Of a stretch of DNA of 25,202 nucleotides, positions 10,461 through 22,020 are shown one piece after another. Origin of the DNA: Halocafeteria seosinensis. Lineage: Eukaryota; Sar; Bigyra; Bicosoecida. How positions within the stretch are numbered: the first letter of the stretch is position 1; every line of letters starts with the position of its first letter. Made by a program: the position numbers and the translations under genes. The notes beneath the pieces are model-generated. The model worked only from the letters and a program-made list of their open reading frames with translations. It made no database searches and was not told where the DNA came from. The stretch spans positions 1 to 25,202 of the forward strand of contig LVLI01001217.1 in assembly GCA_001687465.1 (NCBI GenBank), in the 5' to 3' direction.

Positions 10461-13400
10461 ATGAGCCATAACAGGCGCATTCAGGAAACTTCCGGGACTC
10501 CAAAGCCTCGTATAGCTGCTGCCCAGAAGCGTGCAATGAGGCTATTTCCCTCCACAGCTATCGCCGGAGCATCGGCGACGGATACAAGCTCTTGGCAACG
10601 CGCTCGTCCTGCTACTGTAGGAGCTGCACCTCGATCAGCTTTCTCCTCCGGGTCCGGGAAGACTTCCTCACGGAAATCTGCCAATACTAAGCACTCTACG
10701 GACTCAATGGCACCTTCCTCATCTTCCTCAGCCTCGAATAATGCCATCGAGCAACAAAAAACCCAGAGCCGGCAGTCACATGCACCAGTTGAAATGCCGA
10801 GCACATCCTCCACAACGGCTGCCGAAGGAGGTGTAGACGAGGATATAGAGGCTGAACTTTTCCAAAGACTGGCCGAAATTACTACAGGAGAGACGAGTAC
10901 CTCGGAGCACTACACAGAAGAACCGATGAAAATATCCCCTTCCGAAGGTAAAGGCCCCGTAACGACCGAGGAGAACGGCAAAGAGCAATCAAAAGCATAC
11001 ACCGATTATGGGCTATTGAAACTCGAGGAAGGTGATTTTAAGAGTGCCGCTGCACTATTTACAAAGGTTAGTCGCTATAATCGGGAAGAAGTCATCATGC
11101 TCTGGTTTATGTGTTTTGGTTATGCGTCTGTTTGCGAGACAGGCTCTTACTTGTGATCCCCAAAATTTGGATGCCCGAGAAGCCAGGATTCAAACGTATG
11201 TGGCGATTAATACTGATGAGGTATGCGCATGGTTATGTGGGAATATTAGTAAGAGAGAAAAATACTTTACTCATTGGCTGCAATGGTCGTACGTTTTCGA
11301 AACAGTCCCTTGCCAAAGCGCTTAAGGACGTGGACGCCACTCTAGAGATGACGCCAAAGGAGCCACATGGCTACTTCTGGAAAGGCATCGTCTATCGGGA
11401 GATGAAACGATATAGCGAAAGCGAAAAGCAACTGCGACAGGTAAGAAGGTTTCTCCCTATTGTCGATGTTTATAGGACGGATATTCCCACTGCTATGGCC
11501 ACCACTGCAGGCTGAGTTGCTCACACCCGTTTCTCGCCGGTCTAGAATTAGTTCCGCTCAAGGAGAATTAGCAAAGCAACGTCTAGAAAGCTGTGCTCAA
11601 GCTTATGACCCCGCTGACGGAGAATCTATAGATGAGGACGGTTATCGTATCCGGCGCGATGAAGATAAATTTGAGAGACTAGAACGATGGCTATCTAGTG
11701 ATCCAGATGGAAATACCAATTTCCCACTATTGGAAATGAAGAAGTACGAGGAAGGGAATCGGGGCGTGCATGTTCGCAATAACATAGACGTACGTTTGTA
11801 TTACGCCTGCGAAATGCTGAGATAGGTATCAATGTTAGCGCATGTTATTGCAGCCTGAAACTGAGATCATGTCAATTGACCTCAAGTACCTGATCACTGT
11901 AGAGATGGGACAACGAGACTGCGATATAGGGAAAAAAGTGTTTATGGCAGACCCTCCTCTAAGATTGTCGGCTAGCAAACACTGCTATACTGCCATATTT
12001 ATACTATGCGATCGTGAAAACCAGGACTCGTTTTACCAACCCTATTACAGTATGTCATCTTTAATTCATTCAAGACGTATTGGAGTCATCCCGATCTGCT
12101 CGAGACTTGTTTCTGCAGAAATTCTGCCACAGAGTTATCCAAATATGCCCATCTTTTGGGGAGAGGATGAACTCGCATATTTAAAAGGTAGCTTCCTTCT
12201 TGAGCAAATTGAGGACAGAAAGAGAAATATGAAGACGGATTATGAAGAAATTGCTCGTGTAGCACCTGAATTCCGGCGTTTTACGCTTGAGGACTTTATG
12301 TGGGCCAGAATGGTCGTTGCCAGCCGCAACTTCGGAATATCAATAGACGGACGGAGGACAGATGCATTGGTCCCTTATGCGGATATGCTTAACCATTACA
12401 GGTACGAAATTCCATATCGCGGTCGCGGTTGCTGATCTGTGTGACATAGTGACGCTCCGTTTTACAGGCCACGAGAGACGAAATGGACATTCGATAGCGT
12501 CCGTCGATGCTTCACGATTTCTTCGATCGCACATTTACAAGCGGGGCAACAGGTATGAGCAACTAGAACTCTTGTGCCTGAAGAGTACCACTGTTTTTAT
12601 GTTGACCGCGTTCTGTTGCTCAGGTTTACGATAGTTACGGCAAGAAATGTAACAGCCGGTTTCTTCTGAACTACGGCTTTGCAGTGGAACACAATAGAGA
12701 TGACGATACGGGAGAAAACCACAACGAAGTAGGTATACTGTCTGGAGGTGCATGCACTGCTACTGCTCGACTTCGGTTTCGTTGTGGATGCAGGTTCGTT
12801 TGGTTTTCGATTTGCTATCTCCGGAGGAAGACCCCCTTTACATGGAGAAGATAGACATGTTAGAGGGAACACCCTCGGCGAGGGCTATTCGCATTTCCAT
12901 GTTTTATGAGCATGACGGGTGCGTATTCTTTCTCATCTAACTAATTCGTCTGCCGTCCTACTAAATGTCCCAATCCTAGTGCAGGACTAACGAGGCCTTC
13001 TCTTATTTACGCTTTGTTCACGCCAATTCTGCTGAACTCAGCCAACTTCCAAGATCCATAGCTGCTTGCAATCTCCGAAGAAATTGCATACTCCCTTTTA
13101 GTGTGAAAAATGAGATCCAAGTCTTGGAACATTTGGCTGAGCTTTGCCAAGAGCAGCTAGACCAATATCCGACGACCCTCGACGTAAGGTTTTATGTCGA
13201 TGGCTCAAAAACACGTCATTTACGGATTGTATTATGTGATTATGCAGGAGGATATCGCACTGCTGGGCTCAGGAGAACTGGATTTTGGATCGAATCGAAG
13301 GAACTGTACTGTTGTCTTAAAGGGCGAAAAAGAAGTATGCAATTACTATATCGAGCTGTACAGAGAAGTCTACTCCCTTTTGGAGATGGACGATTCCAGC

Positions 13401-13505
13401 GCAATGGATTGTATTCAATCGATTTACTGTGGGGATGAAGACATCGATAAATACATGAGGAACGTATTATTTCCGTTATTGAGCGATGAGCACGACATGG
13501 CATAA
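10461..13505 (+). CDS. TPR-SET protein: SETD3/Rubisco-LSMT-type lysine or histidine methyltransferase
   Basis: Predicted S-adenosylmethionine-dependent protein methyltransferase. Eleven exons: 10461-11066, 11143-11220, 11306-11440, 11511-11789, 11854-12049, 12119-12401, 12468-12552, 12624-12728, 12794-12918, 12985-13183 and 13248-13505; 782 residues. The N-terminal 165 residues are Ser/Thr-rich and disordered. TPR-like helices span about 185-273 (AYTDYGLLKLEEGDFKSAAA; GYFWKGIVYREMKRYSES). The SET domain starts near KFERLERWLSS and RGVHV. It contains YYKILPQSYPNMPIFW, the cofactor motif ADMLNH (about 518-523) and NSRFLLNYGF with the catalytic Tyr near 571. The C-terminal part has TNEAFSYLRFVHANSAEL and DEDIALLGSGELDFGSNRRN, hallmarks of the Rubisco LSMT substrate-binding domain. 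The 69-base fifth intron has no in-frame stop and was recognised because it splits the SET motif. The substrate is unknown; SETD3 modifies actin and plant relatives modify Rubisco or aldolase. Confidence 0.9.
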
Positions 13506-13642
13506 CGCTGTTTGGTTGTGCCATTAGGAAGATATATTGTCTACTGTGAAATACTACATACAATAGACAAAAAAATCGGCATATGTTATCTTCATATGTC
13601 CCGACGAGCGGAAGTTACCGGGCTACTTCCGATCATTCGTGT
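13506..13642. other. short convergent 3' spacer
   Basis: Only 137 bases separate the stop codons of the TPR-SET gene and the ribonucleotide reductase gene, so their 3' UTRs probably overlap. A 7-base inverted repeat, CGGAAGT/ACTTCCG with a 9-base loop, lies at 13609-13631. Confidence 0.4.
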
Positions 13643-16600
13643 TTAGGAGCCACACATCAGACACTCTTCATCATCCGGGACCCGTTCCCCCTTACGCCGA
13701 TAGGGACAGGCAACAGGGGTTTGCTGCTGGGGACTGCTAGGATTGCTATCCGCCGATGCTCCGGTAAATTGCAATTTCTGTGCAGTGCTCCCCGTACCCT
13801 TTGGGGGCGTCGTCATAATTGCATCGTTCTCGCCGATATTTGACTGCTTCGTTGAGCGTTGCAGCATCTCCTGATCAACGGTAAACTGGATGGCGTCCGC
13901 TTTCGGTCTGGTCCGGAGATAGTATTGCCCCGTTTTGAGACCACGAGACCATGCGTAAAAGTGCATAGAGCTTAGTTTTGAAACCGTTGGGTCTGTAGCA
14001 GCAGAAATAAGTCCATTTAGTGACTTCTATTAGAGATTTTTTCTGAGCGGTTGTTGACTTACCTGCCATGTGAATATTTAGGGACTGGCTCTGGCAAATG
14101 AACGGGGCGCGATCGGCCGCCATATCCAGAATGCTCTTTTGCTTCACTTCCCACACGGTTTTGTACAATTCTTTCAGCTCGTCCGGCACGACGTCGATGT
14201 TCTGAACGGATCCCTTGTTTGCAATCAGTTGATTCCGGACCTCAGCAGTCCAAATTCCTCGTTCAATGAAATCTTTGAGCATGTGTTTGTTTACGCAGGC
14301 AAATTCTCCAGCAAGAACCCGTCTCGTGTATATGTTGCTGGTGAAGGGCTCAATGCTCTCGTTGTTACCGAGGATTTGGGCAGTGCTAGCAGTAGGCATC
14401 GGTGCCACAAGCAGAGAGTTCCTCATGCCATTAGCTCGTAGCGATTCCCTGAGGGAGCCCCAGTCCCATCTGTCGGACGGAGTGACTCCCCATAGGTCAA
14501 ATTGGAACTTCCCTTGGCTTGCGGGCGATCCTTCATAAGTGGCATAGGGTCCCTCTTCGGCAGCAAGCTCAATAGATTGTGAAGCGGCTCCGTAGTAAAT
14601 TGTCTCAAAGATTTCTTTGTTCAGCATTCGAGCTTCTTCAGATTCGAATGGGTAGCCCATCAGCAAGAAGCAGTCAGCAAGGCCTTGCACACCAATGCCA
14701 ATTGGGCGATGACGCATGTTGGAGTTGCGTGCCTCGGGCACAGGATAGTAATTCAGATCAATGACTTGGTTCAGATTGCGCGTGACGACCCTTGTAACAT
14801 CCTTCAGATGCTCATGGTCAAAATATGTCCGACCATCCTCATCTTCTTGCACAAACATATTCAGGGCAATGCTGGCAAGATTGCAGACTGCTGTCTCATC
14901 TGGAGCGGTGTACTCTACAATTTCGGTACACAAGTTGGAGCACTTGATTGTACCAAGATTTTGTTGATTGCTTTTCGCATTGCACGAATCCTTGTAGAGC
15001 ATATACGGAGTGCCTGTTTCAATTTGAGAATCCAGTATAGCAAACCACAGCTTTTGCGCTTTCACCTTCTTTCGCTCTCGTCCTTCAGCCTCATATGTCT
15101 CGTAGAGTTTTTCGAATTCTTCACCCCAGCAATCAGACTGTGTGAAACGATTATTCATTAAGAAGACAAGGTGATCAAGAGAGCTTCCATTAAACTACTT
15201 ACCAAACCAGGGGCTTCATTCGGGCAAAACAAACACCAGTCTTCATTGTTCTTCACTTTTTTCATGAACAAGTCTGGAATCCACAGAGCATAGAACAGAT
15301 CGCGAGCCCTGTTTTCTTCCTTGCCGTGGTTCTTCTTGAGTTCCAGGAAATCTGTGAAAAAACGCAACGCCTGTATATTCAACCTGTCTTCCATCAGTAT
15401 GCCAATTCGCACATACCGAAAACGTCAGCGTGCCAAGGTTCCAGATAAATGGCAAACGACCCCTTGCGCTTGCCTCCACCTTGATCAACGTATCTGGCGG
15501 TGTCACTAAACACACGGAGCATAGGCACGATCCCATTCGAGGTACCGTTCGTTCCCCGAATGTAAGAGCTCGTAGAACGAATGTTGTGAATCGCTAACCC
15601 GATTCCGCCCGCATACTTGGAAATACATGCACAACTTTTTAGTGTATCGTAGATTCCTTCAATCGAGTCACTCTTCATCGTCAGCAAGAAGCAAGAAGAC
15701 AGCTGGGGCTTTTCAGTGCCGGCGTTGAACAATGTTGGCGTAGCGTGCGTGAAGTACCGCTGGGACATCAAATTGTACGTTTCAATTGCACGATCAATGT
15801 TCTCCTTGTGGATGCCGATAGCGACACGCATGTACATGTGCTGAGGTCGCTCGGCAATGAGGCCACCCGCGCGGAGCAAGTAGGAGCGTTCCAACGTCTT
15901 GAAACCAAAGTAATCAAAACTGGGTACGTTCAAAAATAAAACGGTACAAGTCTTAAACACCCAATTAATGTTTTCGTATAATGCTTAAGTCTTACTCGAA
16001 GTCGCGCTCGTTGACAATAGCTGCGTCCAACCGCTCCTTGTTTCGTTGAACGATGTCGTTGACTTCCGCAGAGACCAACGGGGCGGGCTGACCAGTCTGA
16101 ACGTGAACACGAACCAACTAGCATTGAATATAAGGAAAAATGGTTGGAAAGAGAAATGAATGTACCTTAGGATGGACATGGTCCCGAAGAATTTGAGTCG
16201 TCTCCGCATAACTCTGCTTGGTTTGTTTGTGGAGATTGGAAATGGAAATTCGCGCGGCGAGTTTGGAGAAATCGGGGTGCTGAGTGCATGCATACGCGGC
16301 TGCAAAAATGAATGAGAATTTTGATGTTGATAAATCTTCCCGTGTCTAAATACCAGAGATTCAGTTCGCACTGAATCTTTTGACTAAGCAGCGTACCTGT
16401 TTGAGCGGCGAGTTCATCGAGTTCCGTGGTCTTCACGCCCGGGTATACACCTTGCACGACCTTTTGAGAAATCACCACCTGCAGCAGCACACATACAACG
16501 AAAGTAAAGTCGGAAACTACAATCGAAGCTTCAAACAAATGACCGTTGAGATTTCAAAAAACCCGAAGCCGAACCGGAGGAGAAATTCAAACACGTTCTA

Positions 16601-16865
16601 TGACTTTAACGGCAACACTGTTCCCCATCCAGCGGAGAAACTTGGGCCTTGGCAAGGCAAGCTAACTAAGTACATTGTGCGACGCACAACGCCCACGCGA
16701 ATGTTAGAAAACCGGCCCGGCATCATGAATAGATATACGTACAGGGTTGATGTAGCGTTCGTCCAGTCCGTCACAGAGATTTCGGATTCGAGCCGTGATT
16801 TTGTCGAAATGGACATCCTCATGGGTGCCATCTCGCTTGACAACATACATCTTGCTCGACGACAT
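13643..16865 (-). CDS. RRM1: ribonucleoside-diphosphate reductase large subunit (class Ia R1)
   Basis: Reduces ribonucleoside diphosphates to deoxyribonucleotides together with the R2 radical subunit, in the cytosol. Eight exons on the minus strand: 16865-16743, 16478-16397, 16299-16166, 16096-15996, 15919-15417, 15351-15203, 15137-14063 and 13992-13643; 838 residues. The ATP-cone begins [19 protein letters not shown]. Active-site cysteines are C223 (QLSSCFLL) and C449 (ETAVCNLAS). NLCTE supplies N432, the thiyl-radical C434 and E436. KTGQYYLR holds the paired radical-transfer tyrosines (746-747). The C-terminus ends ECLMCGS, the redox CxxC tail of eukaryotic R1. The length is normal for the family and no key residue is missing. 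The first intron is 264 bases; the others are 65-97. The TPR-SET gene converges on its 3' end. Family assignment is essentially certain. Confidence 0.97.
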
Positions 16866-16925
16866 TGTTGACAGAGTGGGTTCGGTTCAGAAAAATTGCA
16901 CAAATGTATCTCTGGTTTCCTCAGA

Positions 16926-17006
16926 ATTTCAAATTTGAAATGTCTGTGGAACGAAAGATTACACAGACAGTACGTTCCGTTCTTTCTGCTTGCTGTTCGC
17001 ACGCGT
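16926..17006. promoter_or_regulatory. candidate RNR promoter elements: palindrome and MCB-like box
   Basis: ATTTCAAATTTGAAAT (16926-16941) is a perfect 16-base palindrome about 60 bases upstream of the ribonucleotide reductase ATG. ACGCGT (17001-17006), about 135 bases upstream, matches the MluI cell-cycle box that drives S-phase expression of reductase genes in yeasts. A role here is inference; a hexamer this short can occur by chance in a region of this size. Confidence 0.3.
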
Positions 17007-17207
17007 GTGTATGTGTTTACAGGAGGGTACTAGTATTGGGGGGTTTAGAAAGAGTCGAAAAAAGGCTTCAAAACGATAAGATCTTGCAACACTGATTTGA
17101 ATCCTGCCGGCACCAACAATTCAAATGTGAACATCATCGCTTGACTTCAACAACATCATGTGGAAGGCTTTGTTTGACTCACCCGAGTCAGGAAGTACAT
17201 AGCAACA

Positions 17208-17233
17208 TTTTTTATTTTTTATTTTTTTTTTTT
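17208..17233. repeat. T-rich homopolymer tract
   Basis: About 26 bases are nearly all T on the plus strand, with two A interruptions. It lies between the 3' end of the EF-hand gene and the reductase promoter. It could be an A-rich 3' UTR piece or a nucleosome-excluding tract. Confidence 0.7.
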
Positions 17234-17471
17234 GTGTATGCTTCAGCTAGGGTTGGGGGGCACTGGTTTCAATACACGCCTTGCCGTTCGCAGTCGAATC
17301 CGAATGAGTGTTGCTGAAGAAACCTGAAGAAGAGCCTCCACAATCCTGCTCCATACGAATATAATGGAATCGTTTCGTCGTCAAGTGTATTTGTTGCACA
17401 TTTTACTCTGTGGATGGCTTTGGTTCCGCTTCAGTGTGTGCCAGTAACCAAAGGACAGAACCGTGCTTCGC

Positions 17472-20400
17472 TCAGGTAGGGTTGAAACGACCGACGCGCT
17501 TCCCCTCTGAACGTTTGTGCGGGGACCCAGTAGGGTACTGAGTATTATAGAAAACGTTAGAGGTGTGGTACTTTTGCCAATGTCCGCTCTTGTACCGAGG
17601 AGGCTGAGCTGCTCGGGCTTCTTGATTGTACTGACGTTCAGCATGACCGGCACTAAGATCAGTGACGGGATTCCGTCCAGAAGGACTTGGTGGGGGCACT
17701 TTGTACCGGACGACTTTTACCTCACCCGGGTGAGAACCCATTCCGTTTGAGAGGGAGCTCACCTCTGAACCCTGATCACTCGGTTGAGACGTTGTTGCAT
17801 CACCGGTGTCTTGGAACGAAATTTGGCGTTGGACCGCCTTGCTGCTCTCTTGGGCTTGAGACTGGGGTCCAGCATAAGGTGGTGGGCGTGCGGTCTGCTG
17901 ATGTTGATGCTGTGCTGGAGCACCTGAATGCGAGCGAATAAGATCCCAAACATGGTCACTGCGATATTTGGCCGCACTAGGTTGTATAAACCCCTTCCTA
18001 CTTGGCCGAGCTACTACCTTCCCGGCGACAGGAAGTTCTCCTTGTTCCTCGTACGCCGCTCGACGAAGAGAGCTGGCAGGGTAGTTGGCATTGGAGTTAG
18101 CGGCGTCTTCGTCTGAGCTGATGATTCCCGTATTAGCATAGTCTACATACGCATACTGTGACGCAGGGAGGTCATCACCTTCAGCTCCATATTTCCCTAT
18201 TTTTCCTGGGGAACGACCATATCGACCAATACCTTCAGCTTCTGTATCTTCATTTACAGGGATTTCAACTCCCACCCCAGCACTTCCGCCAACAGCACCT
18301 CTTCCAATGGTCATTGTTCCTGTAAATGCTCTATCAGAGCCGGGTGTTTGCTCAAGCTTGCTTTCCATAGCGTCGACATCTAAATACCCGCGAGGTCGGG
18401 CCAGTTTTGTAAATGTATTGTAGTCCACTTGGTTATAGCCTGCCTCTACTAGCGGTTCCAAGAAAGCCTTTGCGGCGCGGTCAGAGACTGCCACGCCAAC
18501 CTGTCTCAAACGTCTCTGAAGTTCTTTCGGGTCAGCCGGAATACTGTTGTTCGTATCACCGCCAGTACTGAGCCGTAAAAAGACGTCTTTGGAATGCTGA
18601 CTCCTGGAGGCAATTCTATGGGAGACATCATTCGCGAGACGAGCATTCTCCAAAGACAATGAAGGAGTTGAGCCTTCGCCAATCAAACTTTGGAGCACGC
18701 CACGACTATCCAAATTGACACGTCTAGAATCCCTTGACTTATCCTCCGTGCTGTCCCACTGGCGATTGTACCGGTGGGGGTGGTGACCCTCAACATTTGT
18801 TGGTTGTGCAACTGGATCAGCTTCCGGATCATCCCCTTTCATTGCGCGCGCAAATTCGGCGTAGGAGATACAGCCATTGGAATCAGTATCTATTCGCCGC
18901 ATTAGCGCACTAAATTCGTCATCAGTCAAGGGAGCCCCTAATTTCGCCAATCCTAATTTAAGTTCCTTTGAATCTACCTTAGAGTCACGGTTTGTATTCA
19001 GCTTCATAAACAATGACTTGGCATTGCCTTTAGAGGCCAGTTGGTTCGCCACCTGACGAAGCACACGGTTACCATACTTCTCCTCCAATGTTCGTTGGTT
19101 TGCATCAAATCTTTCACCCTCTTTCACTCTCCTCTGGTCAAGGAATGGCGCCGGCGTTCCGTATATATCTCTGGCTGCCTCTGGTTGGTGAAGTTCAGGC
19201 TGGGTTTTGTAGAAAAAGTCATAAAACCGGTCTTCTGCAGACACTTCCTCCGCATCAAGGTCGCGTCCAGTTGTATAGATTCCTCTTTCGTCCAGGTATT
19301 CACCAACATGGTTCATTGCTCCTCCTTTATGTTCCCGAGCAGGTGTCATTCGTCTTAAAGATTGAGCCCGCTGCTCGAAATGTTGGTCTTTATCACCAGA
19401 AGACTGCCTATTACTCGGAGTAGATCCATTAGTAACGCCATTGTGAATGGTCGTATTAGGCTGATTTCCGTAGAAAGCATTAACAAAAGAAGAGTAGTCA
19501 ACCACACCACCATGCGCATTTAGCGACTGCACAATTTCCGCGGCTTCATTGTCGTTCACCCGTATGCCAAATCCATTCAGTCCATTCTTGATTTCGGTGG
19601 GGGTTAGAAGGCCGTCCCTGTTACGGTCCAGCCGTAAAAAGGCATGTGAAGGGTATACTTCCTTCTCGTTGATTTCCCTCCTCACGCGCTCCACGGCACT
19701 CTCCTTAGCAATTGGCTGAGATGAGCCATGTGCTGGAGCATCCGACTTGACCACTGAGTCATCACCCTCCACTACCTTGGCGAAAGAATCAAACGTCAAG
19801 CGAGCACTATCAGAAGGAACGCCCGTCGAGTCAAACAAAAACGCAACATCATTCTCAGAAAACTGGAGCCCAACTTCCTTCAAGCCCTTTGCCGCAGTTT
19901 CAATACTAACGCTGTCACCCGAGGTGCGAGGAAGTCGAAGAAAGAATTTCCTGCTGGCATTAGGATCTGAACCATAAGTTGACCTCAGGCGTTCTCTCAG
20001 ATGCCTTCTTAAGCGTTCCTTTTTCCTTTGCGATTGCAAGTCCTGAACTTGCGATTTCTTGGGGTGTTGTCTTTTGTTCTTATCAGGTTGTTTCTTTGTT
20101 TTGGTACCTTGTCGTGCCAATGGTATACTCGTATTGTTCCACCCCTCACTTTGGCCATCCAGGATACTGTCCCTGAACGAAGCAAAATCAATGAATCCTG
20201 AGTTATCAGGATCGGCAGTATTCAATATTTGTTTGATGTCCTCATCCTGCCCAGTGCCGTCTCCCACTACTCGCCTCAATCCCTTTTCGACGGCTTCTCT
20301 AGAAGCATATCCATCGTCTCCTGGGACCACGTAGTTAACGAACGCATGTTTAATTCCATGCGGATCGGACGATGAAGGCTGTGCCCGGCGTTCCACTTGG

Positions 20401-21185
20401 TCAGCGATGGTAACTGTTTTCTGTCGGGTCCGATTCCCCATTGTTCTAGCGGACTTCAATTTCGACTTAGATCGGCCTAGATCATCTACTGCCTCAGACA
20501 CCGGATGCGCTTGCAGTGCCTCTCCAACTTCGGTATTGGTAGTATGCTGGTTTTGACATAATTTTTGACTTACTTTGGCTGCATTAGGCAGATAGCACTA
20601 CGGTGATTTCTATCCAACTGTACCGAGTTCTAGGGGTACTTACCTCGTCCAGTAGGAGGTGGCGGATCCTGATTCCCTACAAGCTGACCGAAGGAGACAA
20701 TGCTGCTCAGTGACTGTATTAATAGATAATAGATAAAGAAAGCAATGGTAACGCACTCCCAGAAAGGAATGTTTCAGGTTTCGGTTTTGGGATATGAGCT
20801 TACCTGTTGCCCACCGACATTCCGAACGCGCCGTATATCTTCCTCCTGAAAGGATTTCGAAGGATACACATGAACAACGCTTGCTTACCACGGAAGGCAT
20901 CTTATCACCTACCTCGAGGTTCATTCCCAAGCTTTGCAGGGACTCTCGGATACCTTCAAACTGCACCAACCGTCACATGTGCGGCAGTCCTCGTGACGAG
21001 GAGCACTTGGGAACCAAGCAAGATGTACCTACCCCATACGGCGCTATCCCATGGTCGGCCGGGCGCTCCGCCGGATGGCTAACTCTCTTCCTGCCTGTAT
21101 TCGGGTCCAAACTGCGCGCCGCCTTCAGATCTGGGCGCTCAATGACAGCCGGTGTGCGGCGAGACGGGGATGCCGAGAAAGGCAT
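17472..21185 (-). CDS. large multi-EF-hand calcium-binding protein
   Basis: Five exons on the minus strand: 21185-21033, 20960-20913, 20845-20804, 20713-20644 and 20578-17472; about 1139 residues. Exon 2 is ended at GAG|GTAGGT. This gives a 67-base intron and the calmodulin-like join SLGMNLEEEDIRRV; a later donor would leave only 43 bases. Helix-loop-helix pairs recur about five times. Recognisable calcium loops are DPDNSGFIDFAS (about 227-238), DRNRDGLLTPTE (422-433), NTNRDSKVDSKE (632-643) and DTDSNGCISYAE (668-679); others are degenerate. The pairs are joined by basic, low-complexity linkers. The last 250 residues are Gln/Pro/Ser-rich and end in a basic tail with HTSNVFYNTQYP. There is no enzyme domain, signal peptide or membrane segment. 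The layout recalls EFCAB6-like or axonemal EF-hand proteins, but I cannot name an orthologue. An additional 5' exon near 21310-21418 is possible. Confidence 0.8.
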
Positions 21186-21853
21186 GGTAAGTAACTACAG
21201 TATTCTGCACCACCCAACAATACCTGTCGTACACTCTTTGAAACTAGAAAATTGCGCGAACAAAAAAAGCGCGAGAATGGCACGAAGAACTGTATACATA
21301 ACTCACCAAATGGAATCTCTTTCTTCCTTTTCTTGTGTGTGCGCGAGTTACAAGCTGCTAGGCCAGATCCCTCTAACGTATTCAATGCTCCCCGACGTGC
21401 CCACAGCTCGTCACTCACTAACTAGATGACAAATCGCTTGATTATGATCCAAGGAATAAGTGCTCTCTATTGCACCAAACCTTGAAAATGGGACCTTTAT
21501 TGCATCGGTAGCGAGCACAGGGATAAGCGTGCCGACGCGCCAAAAATGACGACTGAGTCGTCCCGGCGTCGTCCGTTGGCTGAGCTCTTCGTCTTTTCCG
21601 CAGCAGTGAGGGAATGAATGATGAAAAACACGATGTATAACTAAAGTCGGAATTGAAAAGTGCATTGTTCCTCTAACGATGCGCGAAGCACTGCTGTAAA
21701 TACAGTTGCTGAATTAAATGCTTCCTTTCAATCACCTGCGGGAATTAGGGAGCTCGAGCAGCAGAAGGACTTAAGCTCGGGGTAACTTTAACAACTGAAA
21801 TGACCACTCTAGGACGAGAGACAGGATTGGAATGGCGACATCAAGAGGGCCAT

Positions 21854-21990
21854 ATGGATGCAATGTCCAGTGATCTCATAGCTTGAGTCTGGTCCGCTAC
21901 TGAACATACTGTACGTCTTAATGTCGCCCACATGGATGCAATGTCCAATGACCTCATACAGTAGTTTGAGTCTCGTCCGTTACTGAGCAT
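21854..21990. repeat. diverged direct repeat, two copies of about 55 bases
   Basis: Copy 1 (about 21854-21906) and copy 2 (about 21932-21990) share ATGGATGCAATGTCCA, then TGA-C-TCATA, TTGAGTCT, GTCCG and TACTGA. Copy 2 has about 6 extra bases. The TA microsatellite follows copy 2 directly. The pair looks like a local tandem duplication that has drifted. Confidence 0.8.
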
Positions 21991-21996
21991 CATTCG

Positions 21997-22020
21997 TATA
22001 TATATATATATATATATATA
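21997..22020. repeat. (TA)12 microsatellite
   Basis: Twelve uninterrupted TA units lie directly downstream of the direct-repeat pair. Confidence 0.95.

Larger units (their letters stand above)
16866..17471. other. 606-base spacer: RNR promoter side and EF-hand gene 3' side
   Basis: This lies upstream of the ribonucleotide reductase start and downstream of the EF-hand gene stop, both on the minus strand. It holds a 16-base palindrome at 16926-16941, an ACGCGT hexamer at 17001-17006, the inverted repeat TGACTC/GAGTCA at 17175-17190 and a T-rich tract at 17208-17233. No gene was seen. Confidence 0.55.

Noticed and set aside
20889-20912. Alternative donor extending EF-hand exon 2 by eight codons
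   Set aside because: It would leave a 43-base intron, below the range here, and would break the calmodulin-like SLGMNLEEEDI join.
20794-21429. 211-codon plus-strand ORF
   Set aside because: It lies antisense to the first exons of the EF-hand gene, shows no family motif, and its length is explained by shadow coding.
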